NCBI RefSeq assembly: GCF_003952385.1
Contig: NZ_CP034444.1
Span: 5,097,001-5,161,000 of the forward strand
Length of the DNA stretch: 64,000 nt
DNA from: Mesorhizobium sp. M1D.F.Ca.ET.043.01.1.1
Lineage (GTDB): Bacteria; Pseudomonadota; Alphaproteobacteria; Rhizobiales; Rhizobiaceae
Reading direction: 5' to 3'
The notes below the pieces were generated by a model. The model had not been told where the DNA came from. It saw nothing but the letters and a program-made list of their open reading frames with translations, and did no database searches. The position numbers and the translations under genes were made by a program. This document shows, piece after piece, positions 32,847 to 41,988 of the stretch; positions within the stretch are counted from its first letter, which is position 1; every line of letters starts with the position of its first letter.

Positions 32847-34301
32847 TTATCCCACCGCGCTCAACAAGGCGTCCAGCATGTCGTCGACGGTCTTCATCAT
32901 GCGCGCGGACGCCTGATAGGTGTGCTCGAGGTCGAGCAGCAGAGACATTTCCTGGTCGACATTGACGCCGGTCTCGTTCGACAGCGCCTCGGCGGTGCGC
33001 GTGGCCAGCGCCTCCTTGGTGTCGGCGTTGGTCGATGCCTGCTGGCGCACGCCCTCGAACCAGCCGATGGCGTTGGCCGCGTAGTCCGCGACGCCGGAGT
33101 TGACCGCGAGGCCGGCGGACGTATCGAAGGCCATCGGCTGATCCAGCCTGTTGCCGTAGGCGATCAGCAGGTCCGAGTAGGAAGCCCCGCCGCTGGTGTT
33201 GGAGATATAGGCCGCGCCGTTGGCGCCGCCATCACGGAGCAGCGCCGGGCTGCCGCCGGCGCCCGGATCGAATGCGGCGTTGACGCTGATCGAGCCGGCG
33301 AGGCCGTTGACCAGGGTGCCGGCAGCCGGAATAGCCGGCGCGCCGGACCAGGTGAACAAGCCCGCCCTGTCGGGCTGCGAAGGCGCGGTCTCGGCGAATG
33401 CCGTGACCAGGCCGCGGGCGATCTCGTCGAGCTGGCTCTGCATGGTCGCGGCGACGTCGTCGCGCAGCTTCAGCATGCCGGCAAGCTTGCCGTCGGCGCT
33501 GGTGTTGCCGCCGATGCCTGCCGAAAGCGGCAAATTGTCGATGTAGATCGTGTTGCCGGGCGTGCCGGCGGTGTAGCCGGCCGAGGGCTTGAAGGTCACC
33601 GAGCGCGGCACCGTCTCGAACAGCGTCGTGCCGTCCTTGGTGGTGATGACCATGTCGTTGTCGCCGCGCGTGAAGGTCGAGACCGGGACATATTCGGCGA
33701 TCTTCTTCAGAAGCGCGTCGCGTTGGTCGAGCGCGTCGGACACATCGGTGCCGGAGCGCGTGCCGGCGATGACGGCCTTGTTGGCGTCCTGGAACTGGCT
33801 GAGCAGCGAGTTGAGGTCGTCGACCGCGGTGGCGATCTGGCCGTCGGTCTGGGTGCGGAAATCCTGGATCGCCCTGGTGCCGTCGTTCAGCGAGCTCACC
33901 ACCTGCTTGGCCGCGTCGATGACGCTGGCGCCGAGATTCTGGTTCGACGGCGTGGTGGCGTAGAGCTGCAGCGCCTGCTGCAGATTGGCGATCGCGGTCG
34001 ACGGAGACGACGCGTTGTCGACCCCGTTGACCGAGAGGTCGAGCTGATCCATGCCGCTGTAAAGCGCGCTCTGGCCGCTCCATGCCGACAGCGCGGAAAG
34101 GTTCTGCCGGAACAGAAGCTCATTGGCGGCGCGCTGGATCTCCACCGATCGCGCGCCGGGCGCCGTGCTGGTGACGACGGCGATGCGGCGGGCATAGTCC
34201 GGGCTGGACGCGTCGGCCACATTGCGCGACACCACGCTGGTTTGCTTGGATGTGGCCAGGAGCGCCGACTGGGCGATGCTTAATGCGGTGGAAAGCGACA
34301 T
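32847..34301 (-). CDS. flgK: Hook-filament junction protein FlgK
   Basis: A 484-residue HAP1. The N-terminal rod/hook helix is present in the variant LSIAQSALLATSKQTSVVSRNVADASSPDYARR (residues 6-38), followed by RSVEIQRAANELLFRQN. The C-terminus ends EMSLLLDLEHTYQASARMMKTVDDMLDALL, the usual FlgK end. It forms the first junction ring on the hook. It sits between flgE (32 bp) and flgL (3 bp). Confidence 0.94.
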   Translation of the reverse strand: MSLSTALSIAQSALLATSKQTSVVSRNVADASSPDYARRIAVVTSTAPGARSVEIQRAANELLFRQNLSALSAWSGQSALYSGMDQLDLSVNGVDNASSPSTAIANLQQALQLYATTPSNQNLGASVIDAAKQVVSSLNDGTRAIQDFRTQTDGQIATAVDDLNSLLSQFQDANKAVIAGTRSGTDVSDALDQRDALLKKIAEYVPVSTFTRGDNDMVITTKDGTTLFETVPRSVTFKPSAGYTAGTPGNTIYIDNLPLSAGIGGNTSADGKLAGMLKLRDDVAATMQSQLDEIARGLVTAFAETAPSQPDRAGLFTWSGAPAIPAAGTLVNGLAGSISVNAAFDPGAGGSPALLRDGGANGAAYISNTSGGASYSDLLIAYGNRLDQPMAFDTSAGLAVNSGVADYAANAIGWFEGVRQQASTNADTKEALATRTAEALSNETGVNVDQEMSLLLDLEHTYQASARMMKTVDDMLDALLSAVG

Positions 34302-34333
34302 GCGGGTCTTTCACGGGCTGGCGCCCGATGGGG

Positions 34334-35590
34334 TTATCTCTTCAGGTTGACCAGGACATCCATCAGGTCGGAACCGGTCTGGAAGACTTTCGAATTGGCG
34401 GTGTAGCTGCGCTGCGCCGCAATCATGTTGGTCAGTTCCTCGGCGATATCGACGTTGGAATTTTCGAGCGCGCCCGAGACGACCGAGCCAAGCTTTCCTT
34501 CGTTGGCAAAGCCGATGCGAACGGCGCCGGAGTCCGCGCTCTGCACGTAGACGTTGCCCGGCATGGCGCTGAGGTTGTCGGGGCTCTGAACATCGGCCAG
34601 CGGGATCTTGTAGAGCGGCTTGGTGGAGCCGTCCTCGTACTGGGCGTAGATGACGCCGTCCTGGCTGATCTGGATCTTTTCGATCGTGCTCGGCGCGTTG
34701 CCGTTGACCTTGGCGTCGGAGACCGTGAAGCCGGTTCCGAGCTGCGTCAGCTTGGAGAGATCGAGGTTGAGGGTCGAGCCGTTCGGCACCGTGAAAGAGA
34801 TGCCTGTGGTCGCGCCGGTGAGCTTGCCGGTGGTGGTGTCGAAGGTGAGATTGGCCGTGCCCAGCGCGCCGCCCGTATAGGGGAAGGAGGTGCCGGGGGT
34901 CGCTTTCGACTGGTCGAAGACCGAGACCTGCCACGTGCCGGAGCCGGTGTTGGTGAAATAGACGTCGAGCAGCACCTTGTTGCCGAGATTGTCATAGGCG
35001 ACCAGCGAGGACTTCGAGGTGTATTCGGCGGTCGCGCTGTTCGTGGAAGGCAGGCTGCCGGCTGCGACCGGGGTTGCGCCCGCCGGCAGGTTGCCGGTGA
35101 AATTGCCCTCGGTGCTCGGCGTCGCCGTCATCTCCTGGTCGGAGATCTGCACCGGCACCAGGCCTTCGAAGCCGTTGGCGGTGGCGGCCGGATCGCCGTT
35201 GGCGTAGCTGTAGGCCATGAGCTGATAGCCGGCGGCATTGACCAGGCGCCCCTGCGCGTCCGGAACGAAGGCGCCGGCGCGGGTGAGATAGGGCGTGCCG
35301 CTCGGGTCCTGCACGACGAAGAAGCCGTCGCCGTTGACGGCGAGGTCCGACACCGACGTGGTGTATTGCAGGACGCCTTGCGAGCTGATGGCCGAGCGGA
35401 TCGTCGTCGTGACGCCGCCCGAATTATAGGCGCCGCCGGTGGTCGGCATGATGAGCGTCGAGAATTCGGCGGAGGAACGCTTGTAGCCGGTGGTGTCGGA
35501 ATTCGCGATGTTGTCGGCCACCGTGGACAAGCGGTTGGCCTGCGCGTTCATACCGGAGACGCCGGTCCGCATCATTCCGTAGAGGCTCAT
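34334..35590 (-). CDS. flgE: Flagellar hook protein FlgE
   Basis: A 418-residue hook subunit. It begins MSLYGMMRTGVSGMNAQANR, then LSTVADNIANSDTTGYKRSS, and ends NVDIAEELTNMIAAQRSYTANSKVFQTGSDLMDVLV, both canonical rod/hook ends; the middle is the variable D1/D2 region. It is the first gene of the operon flgE-flgK-flgL-flaF-flbT-flgD-fliQ and has a copy of the flagellar upstream box 39 bp before its ATG. Confidence 0.95.
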   Translation of the reverse strand: MSLYGMMRTGVSGMNAQANRLSTVADNIANSDTTGYKRSSAEFSTLIMPTTGGAYNSGGVTTTIRSAISSQGVLQYTTSVSDLAVNGDGFFVVQDPSGTPYLTRAGAFVPDAQGRLVNAAGYQLMAYSYANGDPAATANGFEGLVPVQISDQEMTATPSTEGNFTGNLPAGATPVAAGSLPSTNSATAEYTSKSSLVAYDNLGNKVLLDVYFTNTGSGTWQVSVFDQSKATPGTSFPYTGGALGTANLTFDTTTGKLTGATTGISFTVPNGSTLNLDLSKLTQLGTGFTVSDAKVNGNAPSTIEKIQISQDGVIYAQYEDGSTKPLYKIPLADVQSPDNLSAMPGNVYVQSADSGAVRIGFANEGKLGSVVSGALENSNVDIAEELTNMIAAQRSYTANSKVFQTGSDLMDVLVNLKR

Positions 35591-35628
35591 CGATACATCT
35601 CCTCGGTGCCCTTCTGAGAGGCCACAAA

Positions 35629-35654
35629 ACTAAGCCTCGTGTCTTGCGCGAGGC
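35629..35654 (-). promoter_or_regulatory. Flagellar upstream box, flgE copy
   Basis: On the minus strand: AGCCTCGCGCAAG, then eight bases (ACACGAGG), then CTTAGT. Matches the copies before fliF, flgB, motA and the DUF1217 gene. It lies between rem and flgE. Candidate Rem/FtcR binding site. Confidence 0.55.
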
Positions 35655-35681
35655 TGGCGCGGGCTTTGCCGGCAGGAGCCA

Positions 35682-36350
35682 TCAGAACACCAGCCGGTAG
35701 CCGAGGAACCTCTTGGAATCGATTGGATCGTGACCGAGCTTCTCGCGCAGTTTCTTGCGCAGCTTCGAGATGTGGCTCTCCACCACGTTCTCCTCGACCT
35801 CTTCGTCGAAGATGCCGTAGATGGCGTTGAACACCTGCGTCTTGGTCACGCGCCGGCCGCGATTGCTGGCCAGATATTCCAGGATGCGCCGCTCGCGGCG
35901 CGGCAGCGGCAGCGGCTCGCCGTTTATCTCCGGATCGCGACCGTCCATGAAGATGCGCATCGAGCCGACTTCGGTATAGGCGGCCTCTTCGTGGGCGCGG
36001 CGGCGGATGGCGGTGATGCGGGCGAGAATCTCGCGGATGTGCACGGGCTTGCGGACGACGTCGTCGACGCCGCTTTCGAAAAGCCGCAGCGTGTGTTCCA
36101 GCGAGTGCTGTTCGCTGAGCGCGATCACCGGCGCGCCGGTGCGATCGCGGATCTGGCGCGGCGAGATGGCGCCCTCGCGGCAGTCGCCGATGAGGAAGGC
36201 CCTGACCGATCTGAGGTCGGTGTCGGCGGCGGAGCTCACCCACTCGCCGAACTCGCCCGGCGCGAAGCCCGCGGTGGCGACTCCCTCGCGATCGAAAAGT
36301 GAGCCATAGCCCTCAGTTACGAGCTCTCGCTCATCAACGATCACGATCAT
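35682..36350 (-). CDS. rem: Flagellar transcriptional regulator Rem (FtcR-like)
   Basis: A 222-residue OmpR-type regulator. The N-terminal receiver-like domain has D6/E7, a possible phosphoacceptor D56 in LIGDC, S79 and K101 in VRKPV. The C-terminal winged helix is clear ([20 protein letters not shown], then [20 protein letters not shown] and RFLGYRLVF). Rem in Sinorhizobium and FtcR in Brucella activate the middle class of flagellar genes under VisNR. No sensor kinase gene is nearby. It is monocistronic between the lytic transglycosylase and flgE. Confidence 0.9.
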   Translation of the reverse strand: MIVIVDERELVTEGYGSLFDREGVATAGFAPGEFGEWVSSAADTDLRSVRAFLIGDCREGAISPRQIRDRTGAPVIALSEQHSLEHTLRLFESGVDDVVRKPVHIREILARITAIRRRAHEEAAYTEVGSMRIFMDGRDPEINGEPLPLPRRERRILEYLASNRGRRVTKTQVFNAIYGIFDEEVEENVVESHISKLRKKLREKLGHDPIDSKRFLGYRLVF

Positions 36351-36572
36351 CGGCCCGCCCTCCGAATCATCTCATTTGCCCCGTGCGGAAAGCGGTACCC
36401 GGTGCGGTGAATCCTGAAAAACCGTCATTTCTTGTAGCTATTTTCTTGGGAGTTTTTTTGGGAGCCGTAATAAAGCCGGTTGCGAAGGTGTATTGGCGGC
36501 AGCGGATCGAGGACGATACTGGAGCCGCCGACCCTCGGCGGTCGCCGGCCCACGGGGCTGTTGCAAAGACAG

Positions 36573-37163
36573 CTATTGGTTGCAGAAAGCGCTGGCGTTC
36601 GGCGTCCACTTGCCGAAGCCGGTGGCGACCATGTTGGCAATGACGCGGCAGACATAGACCTTCTGCGCCGGGTCGTTGTCGGGGCCGGCATGATAGCGGG
36701 CGACGGCCATCGACCAGGTCATATGGCGGGCATGGAGACTCGCCAGGAAGCGCGCCGCATAGTCGACGTTCTGGTGTGGGTCGAGCATGTCCTCGACGCT
36801 GCGGAACCGCGCGCCGTGATAGCGATGATTGATCTGCATGCAGCCGAGATCGATCAGCGTCTTGCCCTCGTGGCGGGCGTTCTCAAACGTCGCCAGCGCT
36901 TCCCCGCGGCTGCGCGGGAAAACGGCTTTTCCTTCTATATTCAAAGCGTTGGGCTGAAGGCTGCCTTTCTTTCCCGTCTCGGTCAGCCCGACTGCATAAA
37001 GGATTCCCGTCGGCACGCCATAGCGATCGGCGGCGCGCAGGATCTCCGGCTCGCAGGGGTTGGAGGCGCTCGCGGCGCCTGCCGCAGCCAGGCTAGATAT
37101 AGATATCGTCGCCAGCGCGCTCGCGAAGAGGCGGAGCAGCGCGGCCGAATTCCTGTGCGCCAT
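36573..37163 (-). CDS. Lytic transglycosylase in the flagellar operon
   Basis: A 196-residue periplasmic enzyme. The signal peptide is RLFASALATISISSLAAAGAASA, and the GH23/SLT-like domain follows: RYGVPTGILYAVGLTETGKK with the likely catalytic glutamate in LTETG, then LIDLGCMQINHRYHG and DPHQNVDYAARFLASL. It would open peptidoglycan for rod passage. ATG 37163 has AAGGAG upstream, and the gene overlaps the 3' end of fliK by 71 bp, so it is coupled to that operon. Because FlgJ here lacks a muramidase domain, this enzyme is a plausible substitute. Confidence 0.82.
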   Translation of the reverse strand: MAHRNSAALLRLFASALATISISSLAAAGAASASNPCEPEILRAADRYGVPTGILYAVGLTETGKKGSLQPNALNIEGKAVFPRSRGEALATFENARHEGKTLIDLGCMQINHRYHGARFRSVEDMLDPHQNVDYAARFLASLHARHMTWSMAVARYHAGPDNDPAQKVYVCRVIANMVATGFGKWTPNASAFCNQ

Positions 37164-38490
37164 TGCCGTCGCTCCTTCCCGGTTGCCGGTCGCCGCCGGC
37201 GCCGTTGCCGCCCGAATTCCCCGGCTGGAACGAAGGCTGGTCGCGGCCCGTCGACATCGGCATCGCGCTGTTCGCATCGGCGCGGCCGGCTGAGTGAGCC
37301 GCTATCGACGGTTGCATAATGGTGACATGATCGACGTCGAAGCCGAGACCGCGGAGCGACTTGACGATGGCGTCGCTGTCGGCGCTCAGACGGCGGTATG
37401 CCTCATGCGTTTCCGGCTTCATCTCAATCGAAAGTTGCTCTCCGGAAAGACGCAGGCTAGCGACAACCATGCCGAGCTCCGCCGGGTGGAGCTCGATCTT
37501 CAGGACATGTGTCGGAACGGCAACAGAATTGGCGGTTTGCGAGGCGATCGACGCGCTCGCGAAGGCTTGCTGAACGCCACTGTCCGAGGCGATCGCCTCG
37601 ACCAGCGCCGATGCCGTCTGGCCGATGGGATTTTGCGCCGGCGCCGGGAAGCTCTGCTGGCTGACCACGTCCATGCGCCCGGAGGACGGTTTGGCCTGAT
37701 TGATCGATGCGATCGATTGCGCCGTCTGCGCGGTTTTCTGGGCGGCCGCCGGACGCCAGCTTTGCGGCGCTGCGGCGTCGGTCTCGATGCCGGGTGTTGC
37801 GGGCAGGACGTCGTCCTTGCGGACCAAGGTGTCCCCGTCCGGACCGGCGACGGCGGGCTTCTGTCCGAAATCGGGCCCGGGCTTCTCCGTCGCCATCGTA
37901 GCGCGGCTGGACCGCGGCAACGGCTCGCCGCCTTCGGAAGCGTCAGCCAATGCGCGCTTGCCCTGACGGATCGTCAGTTGTGAAGCGGCGGACTGGCCGA
38001 TGGAGGGCTGGGTGCCCGCCTCTCCCTCGGCGGATCCGTCGCGACCGCCATTTGCCGCCGTTGCGAAATGGCGGATGTCGCCCAGCGCCATCAGCAGGGG
38101 CAGGCCGTCCTGGAGCGCGGCGGCATCGGACGATTGCGCCGGCGTGTCGGCATCGTCGGTTGCCTTCACGTGGCCGGTGTCGGCGTTGTGCCTGGCGGCT
38201 TTTCCGGCTGCCAGCTTTTGCGTCGCGGTCTTGTTCTGCTGGTCGGCGTGCACTTCGGGCGAAGCGGCGAGCGTGCGCCGCGCCGGATTCGCATCGGAAG
38301 ACGCAGGCTCGACAGGCTGCTTACCCTGGCGGGCCGACCTTTCGGCGCCATCTACCATCTCGCCGAAATTCGAGCCTTTTCCCTTCCCGTCGGCAGCGTG
38401 CTGACGCGACTGGGTGTGAGTGGAGCCGAGTCCCGGCATGGCCTGACTGACGCTGTTCATTTGGGCGCTGTTCATTTGGGCGCTGGTCAT
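37093..38490 (-). CDS. fliK: Hook-length control protein FliK (MotD)
   Basis: A 465-residue, low-complexity Ala/Gln/Ser-rich protein with one ordered part at 325-400: VAVPTHVLKIELHPAELGMV, VASLRLSGEQLSIEMKPETH and AYRRLSADSDAIVKSLRGLG, the Flg_hook domain of FliK. The Sinorhizobium orthologue was first called MotD and sits, as here, after motC. The start is uncertain because a 15-bp sequence containing the ATG is repeated three times (38451-38495); ATG 38490 is used, since GGAG lies upstream and it overlaps the motC stop as ATGA. Confidence 0.88.
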   Translation of the reverse strand: MTSAQMNSAQMNSVSQAMPGLGSTHTQSRQHAADGKGKGSNFGEMVDGAERSARQGKQPVEPASSDANPARRTLAASPEVHADQQNKTATQKLAAGKAARHNADTGHVKATDDADTPAQSSDAAALQDGLPLLMALGDIRHFATAANGGRDGSAEGEAGTQPSIGQSAASQLTIRQGKRALADASEGGEPLPRSSRATMATEKPGPDFGQKPAVAGPDGDTLVRKDDVLPATPGIETDAAAPQSWRPAAAQKTAQTAQSIASINQAKPSSGRMDVVSQQSFPAPAQNPIGQTASALVEAIASDSGVQQAFASASIASQTANSVAVPTHVLKIELHPAELGMVVASLRLSGEQLSIEMKPETHEAYRRLSADSDAIVKSLRGLGFDVDHVTIMQPSIAAHSAGRADANSAMPMSTGRDQPSFQPGNSGGNGAGGDRQPGRSDGNGAQEFGRAAPPLRERAGDDIYI

Positions 38491-38495
38491 TTGGG
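38451..38495. repeat. Three tandem 15-bp repeats at the fliK start
   Basis: CGCTGTTCATTTGGG occurs at 38451-38465 and 38466-38480, and with one change (CGCTGGTCATTTGGG) at 38481-38495. On the coding strand each copy contains CCCAAATGA, so fliK begins MTSAQMNSAQMNSVSQ and has three possible ATG starts; the first copy also holds the motC stop. Confidence 0.9.
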
Positions 38496-39929
38496 AGCGG
38501 CTCCGAGCAATTGGTCGATCTGGTCGAGCTGGCGGCGCGCGTTCATCATCGCTGCGTCGGTGGGATCGTGTGGATCAAGGCTTGCTGCGGCGGCCGGCGC
38601 CGACGCAGGCAGCACTGGCGGCGTTTCGGGCTGCGCCGGAGCGGAAGCAGGCGCTTCGGCGGTGGCCTGTGCCGTCGCCGGCGGGCTCGGCGACGCAGGA
38701 GCCGCTGCCTGGACGTCCGCCGCCGGCTTGGCCGCGGCCGCGACAGCCGGCTGCTCGGACGCAGCGCCCTCCACCGGCGGCAGGGCTTCGGAGTCGGCCT
38801 GGCTGACAGGCTCGGCTCCAGCCAGCGGTTTCGCCGTATCGCCCTTCGCGGGATCTGCGGCCTGGCTCTCGTCCTTGGCGGTCGCCGGCACGGGAGCGAC
38901 AACCTCGCCGGCAACGGCTTGCGCCGCATCGAGCAAGGCGCGGTCGCTCTCCGAAAGCTTGCCGCGATCGATCTTGCCGAGCCTGGTCCGCACATCGTCG
39001 ATCGTGGCCGACGTCACCGTGGAGAGGCTCGAATAGAGCACGGCGCGCGGGTCGTCCTGATTGCCTTTGCCGTTGCGGCCCTGCTCGGCCCGCGCCGAGG
39101 CGAAGGCGGAAAGGTCCGCCAGCCCGTCGATCGCGGCGCGGCGGGCGATGCGCAGATAGATGACCTTCTCGCGCTCCGGGTCCATCATCGAGGTGATGTC
39201 GGCGAGCTTGTCCTGGCTGATCGACATGTGCAGCGCGATCACGCCGGAGACGAAGGAGTCGGCGAACTGGCTGGCATAGGGCGAATAGAGGTAACCCGCG
39301 ACATATTGCGTCGAGGCGTGCGCGAAGCGCGCGGCGTCGCCTTGCGTCACCGCGAGGCCGACGGAACGGCGAAGCGCTGCCTCTTCGACCAACGTGCCGG
39401 GGCTGAGCAGGCGGGCCTCGTCCAGCAAGGTCAGCGCCGTTGCGGGCTCATCGGTCGCGAGCAGCGAGCCCTTGACCAGCGCCAGGAAGGCGCCGAGGTC
39501 GGCGGACACGCTCATCGGGTCGATCGGCTTCAGGATTTCAATTGCGGCGGCCGGCCTGCCGTTCAGGTAGGCGACGACCCCCTTGGCTATTGCCAGGCTC
39601 TGCGGGTCGGTCGTCGCGCGCGATGCCGCCGCCGCGACGGTGACAGGGTTGCCGCCGCTCATGCCGTAGACGAGCAGAGCGCGAAAATTCTTCGGGTCTT
39701 TGAAATCCTCGGCATCGGCTGCACGAAGCCTGGCGTCGGTCATTTCGAGGAGCTTGGCCTGCATCGGCAGTGCCGCATGATCGCCGCCGGCGATGCGGTC
39801 CTGGATCAGCTGCAGCGAACGCACCAACTGGTAGGGCTGCAAGCCGTCCTGAGCGAAAGCCGCGTCCGGCGATCCTGCGGCGAGCAGCAACAGCCCGACT
39901 GCGCGCCCGATGGCGGTCCGGCCCCTCAT
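38487..39929 (-). CDS. motC: Periplasmic motility protein MotC
   Basis: A 480-residue secreted protein. The signal peptide AVGLLLLAAGSPDAAFAQ is followed by DGLQPYQLVRSLQLIQDRIA and a helical-repeat region (LAIAKGVVAYLNGRPAAAIEIL, VEEAALRRSVGLAVTQGDAA, YLYSPYASQFADSFVSGVIA). The last ~130 residues are Ala/Pro-rich. MotC is an alphaproteobacterial stator partner that binds MotB in the periplasm and is stabilised by MotE, encoded at 48.1 kb. It overlaps motB and fliK by four bases each. Confidence 0.92.
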   Translation of the reverse strand: MRGRTAIGRAVGLLLLAAGSPDAAFAQDGLQPYQLVRSLQLIQDRIAGGDHAALPMQAKLLEMTDARLRAADAEDFKDPKNFRALLVYGMSGGNPVTVAAAASRATTDPQSLAIAKGVVAYLNGRPAAAIEILKPIDPMSVSADLGAFLALVKGSLLATDEPATALTLLDEARLLSPGTLVEEAALRRSVGLAVTQGDAARFAHASTQYVAGYLYSPYASQFADSFVSGVIALHMSISQDKLADITSMMDPEREKVIYLRIARRAAIDGLADLSAFASARAEQGRNGKGNQDDPRAVLYSSLSTVTSATIDDVRTRLGKIDRGKLSESDRALLDAAQAVAGEVVAPVPATAKDESQAADPAKGDTAKPLAGAEPVSQADSEALPPVEGAASEQPAVAAAAKPAADVQAAAPASPSPPATAQATAEAPASAPAQPETPPVLPASAPAAAASLDPHDPTDAAMMNARRQLDQIDQLLGAAPK

Positions 39930-41368
39930 CCGCCGGTCGCCATCAGGATTTCGATGCGGCGGTTCGCAGCGGCCAGCGGATCGGACGGGATCTTGGGCTG
40001 GCGGTCGGCGAAGCCGGCGACCTCGGTGATGCGGCTTTCGTCGACGCCGCCGCGCACCAGCATGTAATAGGCGGAGTGGGCGCGAGCGGTGGACAGCCGC
40101 CAGTTGTCGTAAGTGTCGCTGCGGAACGGCCGCGCGTCGGTATGGCCGCCGATGGTGATAGCGCCCTTCTTCTCGTTGATGATGCGGCCGATCTTCTCCA
40201 TCGCCAGCACCAGCTCGCGACGCGGCACGGCCGAGCCGATCTCGAACATGCCGAAGTCGAGCTGATCGGTGATCGAGATGACGACGCCCTTGTCGGTGGC
40301 CTCGACGGAGACGCCGTCGGCCAGCTTCTCACCCGGTGCGAAGGCCTTGGCCAGTTCCTGCTTGATTTCGGCGGCGGCTTTCAGGGCGGCGCTGCTCGGG
40401 GCTTTTTCTCCCTTGTCGGAAGCTTGCTCCGGCTCCGCATTTGCCGTCTGGGCTTTTGTCGTCAGGGCCTTTGCCGCTTGGGCTCCCGCGGTTTCCGGCT
40501 TCGCGGTGTCGGTCGCGGCGGCCTCGGCTCCAGCCTTTTCAGCCTGGGCTTTCTCGCCCTTGGTCTCCTTGTTTTCGGCTTTTCCGATTTTCGTGTCGAC
40601 CGATCCGGCCTTGGCGCCGGGTTTCTCCGGTGTCGCCAGCGGCTCGAGCGGCGCATCCAACTGCGGCGGCGCCGGCGGAACGGCCTTGACCTTCTGCACT
40701 TCGGTTTCGGCGACCTTCTCGCCGGGCTTGGCCGGATCGCCTTCGATCTTCCTGCGTTCGGCGCTGGCTTCGGCGCCGGGCGTCGCCACCTGCTGCGACC
40801 AGAAATCCGGCGCGAATGGATCGCGATAGGATTCGCCGCCGGAGGCGCCGGTCGCCGGACCGGCATTCTGAGCGCCGCCTTCACCCTTGGCGCTGACATT
40901 CTGCATCACGCCGGTGTCGGTGGCGATCTCCGACAGCACGGCGTAGGGATCGGCAAACAGATGCTCGTCGGAGAGGTCCGACTTCTGCGAGGCCTGCTTG
41001 GTCTGCCTTCGGTCGGAGGAGCCGGCGCCGCCCTTGCCGTTCTCGCCGGCCTTGCTGGCGCCATCCTGCGGATTGTCGGCGGTGAGACCAACCTTGCTTG
41101 GGCCGTCGCCAAGATCTTCCAGGCCCTTGCGGCTGGAATTGCGATCGATCAGCTCGACCGGATTGAAGTAGCTGGCGACGGCCGCCTTGGTCTGCTCGTT
41201 GGCGGCGTTGATCAGCCACATGACGAGAAAGAAGCACATCATGGCGGTCATGAAGTCGGCAAAGGCGATCTTCCAGACGCCGCCGTGATGGCCGTCGTCA
41301 TGGCCGTCGTGATTGCGCTTGACGATGATGATCTCGTGCCTGGCCTCGCCGTGGTCGATGGCGCTCAT
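39926..41368 (-). CDS. motB: Flagellar stator protein MotB
   Basis: A 480-residue stator protein. The single membrane segment is VWKIAFADFMTAMMCFFLVMWLINA, with the proton-binding aspartate in FADFMTAM. The peptidoglycan-binding OmpA-like domain is at the C-terminus (ITIGGHTDARPFRSDTYDNW). Between them lies a very long Ala/Glu/Lys-rich linker (for example AEKAGAEAAATDTAKPETAG), longer than in enterobacterial MotB (~308 residues). ATG 41368 (MSAIDHGEARHEI) has GGAGG upstream and overlaps the FliH-like gene (ATGA). MotA is encoded 15 kb away. Confidence 0.94.
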   Translation of the reverse strand: MSAIDHGEARHEIIIVKRNHDGHDDGHHGGVWKIAFADFMTAMMCFFLVMWLINAANEQTKAAVASYFNPVELIDRNSSRKGLEDLGDGPSKVGLTADNPQDGASKAGENGKGGAGSSDRRQTKQASQKSDLSDEHLFADPYAVLSEIATDTGVMQNVSAKGEGGAQNAGPATGASGGESYRDPFAPDFWSQQVATPGAEASAERRKIEGDPAKPGEKVAETEVQKVKAVPPAPPQLDAPLEPLATPEKPGAKAGSVDTKIGKAENKETKGEKAQAEKAGAEAAATDTAKPETAGAQAAKALTTKAQTANAEPEQASDKGEKAPSSAALKAAAEIKQELAKAFAPGEKLADGVSVEATDKGVVISITDQLDFGMFEIGSAVPRRELVLAMEKIGRIINEKKGAITIGGHTDARPFRSDTYDNWRLSTARAHSAYYMLVRGGVDESRITEVAGFADRQPKIPSDPLAAANRRIEILMATGG

Positions 41369-41985
41369 GACAGGACCTCCGACAGGGAAGCCGACCATTC
41401 GGCGATGCGCGTCTCGAACACCGTTTCATCGATGGTCACGGTCAGGTCGAAGCCAGGGGCCTCGGTGAAATCGAGATTGGCCGCGCGGTCGTCAAGCGCT
41501 GCCTTCAGCGGCTCGAACAGCGACAGCGGCCCGCGCACGCCGATGCGCACGGCTTCGCTATCGGCAATCGCCGCGTTGATGGTGCGGGCAAGGGCGTCGA
41601 GCGAACGCTTCTGCAGATCGTCGCTGACGATGCCGCCGATGATGCGGGCAATCGTGACGCCGGTGAGCTCGGCAACGCGCGCCTCCAGGGCGTCGATGCG
41701 CGTCTTGACCGTTGCGCCGATATCGCCGCCGAAGCTTTCCAGGAACGCTTTCGCCGCATCGTCATTGGCCTGGCGTTCGGCCTCGAGCGCCGCCACGTGG
41801 GCGGCCGTGAGGCGCGCCTCGAGCGCGGCTTCCGCATCGGCCACCGCCTCGGCGATCAGCGCGCCGATGTCGGCCTGCGGCGGGTCCGGCTTGCGCTCGA
41901 TGTCCGGCGCCGCCGGCGCCTGGCCGGCGCGCGGGGCGCGTGACCCGAAATCAGGCAGAAGATCGAAAAGGGCTCCCGAGGCCAT
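41365..41985 (-). CDS. FliH-like protein between fliF and motB
   Basis: A 206-residue cytosolic protein. A Pro-rich N-terminus (PDIERKPDPPQADIG) leads to a long coiled coil (ALIAEAVADAEAALEARLTA ... AALEAERQANDDAAKAFLES) and a folded C-terminal part (SLDALARTINAAIADSEAVR, DLTVTIDETVFETRIAEW). This order is that of FliH, the regulator of the FliI ATPase, and no other FliH candidate occurs in the window; fliI is at 53 kb. Sequence identity with FliH is low, so the call rests on architecture and position. It lies three bases after fliF. Confidence 0.6.
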   Translation of the reverse strand: MASGALFDLLPDFGSRAPRAGQAPAAPDIERKPDPPQADIGALIAEAVADAEAALEARLTAAHVAALEAERQANDDAAKAFLESFGGDIGATVKTRIDALEARVAELTGVTIARIIGGIVSDDLQKRSLDALARTINAAIADSEAVRIGVRGPLSLFEPLKAALDDRAANLDFTEAPGFDLTVTIDETVFETRIAEWSASLSEVLS

Positions 41986-41988
41986 GGC

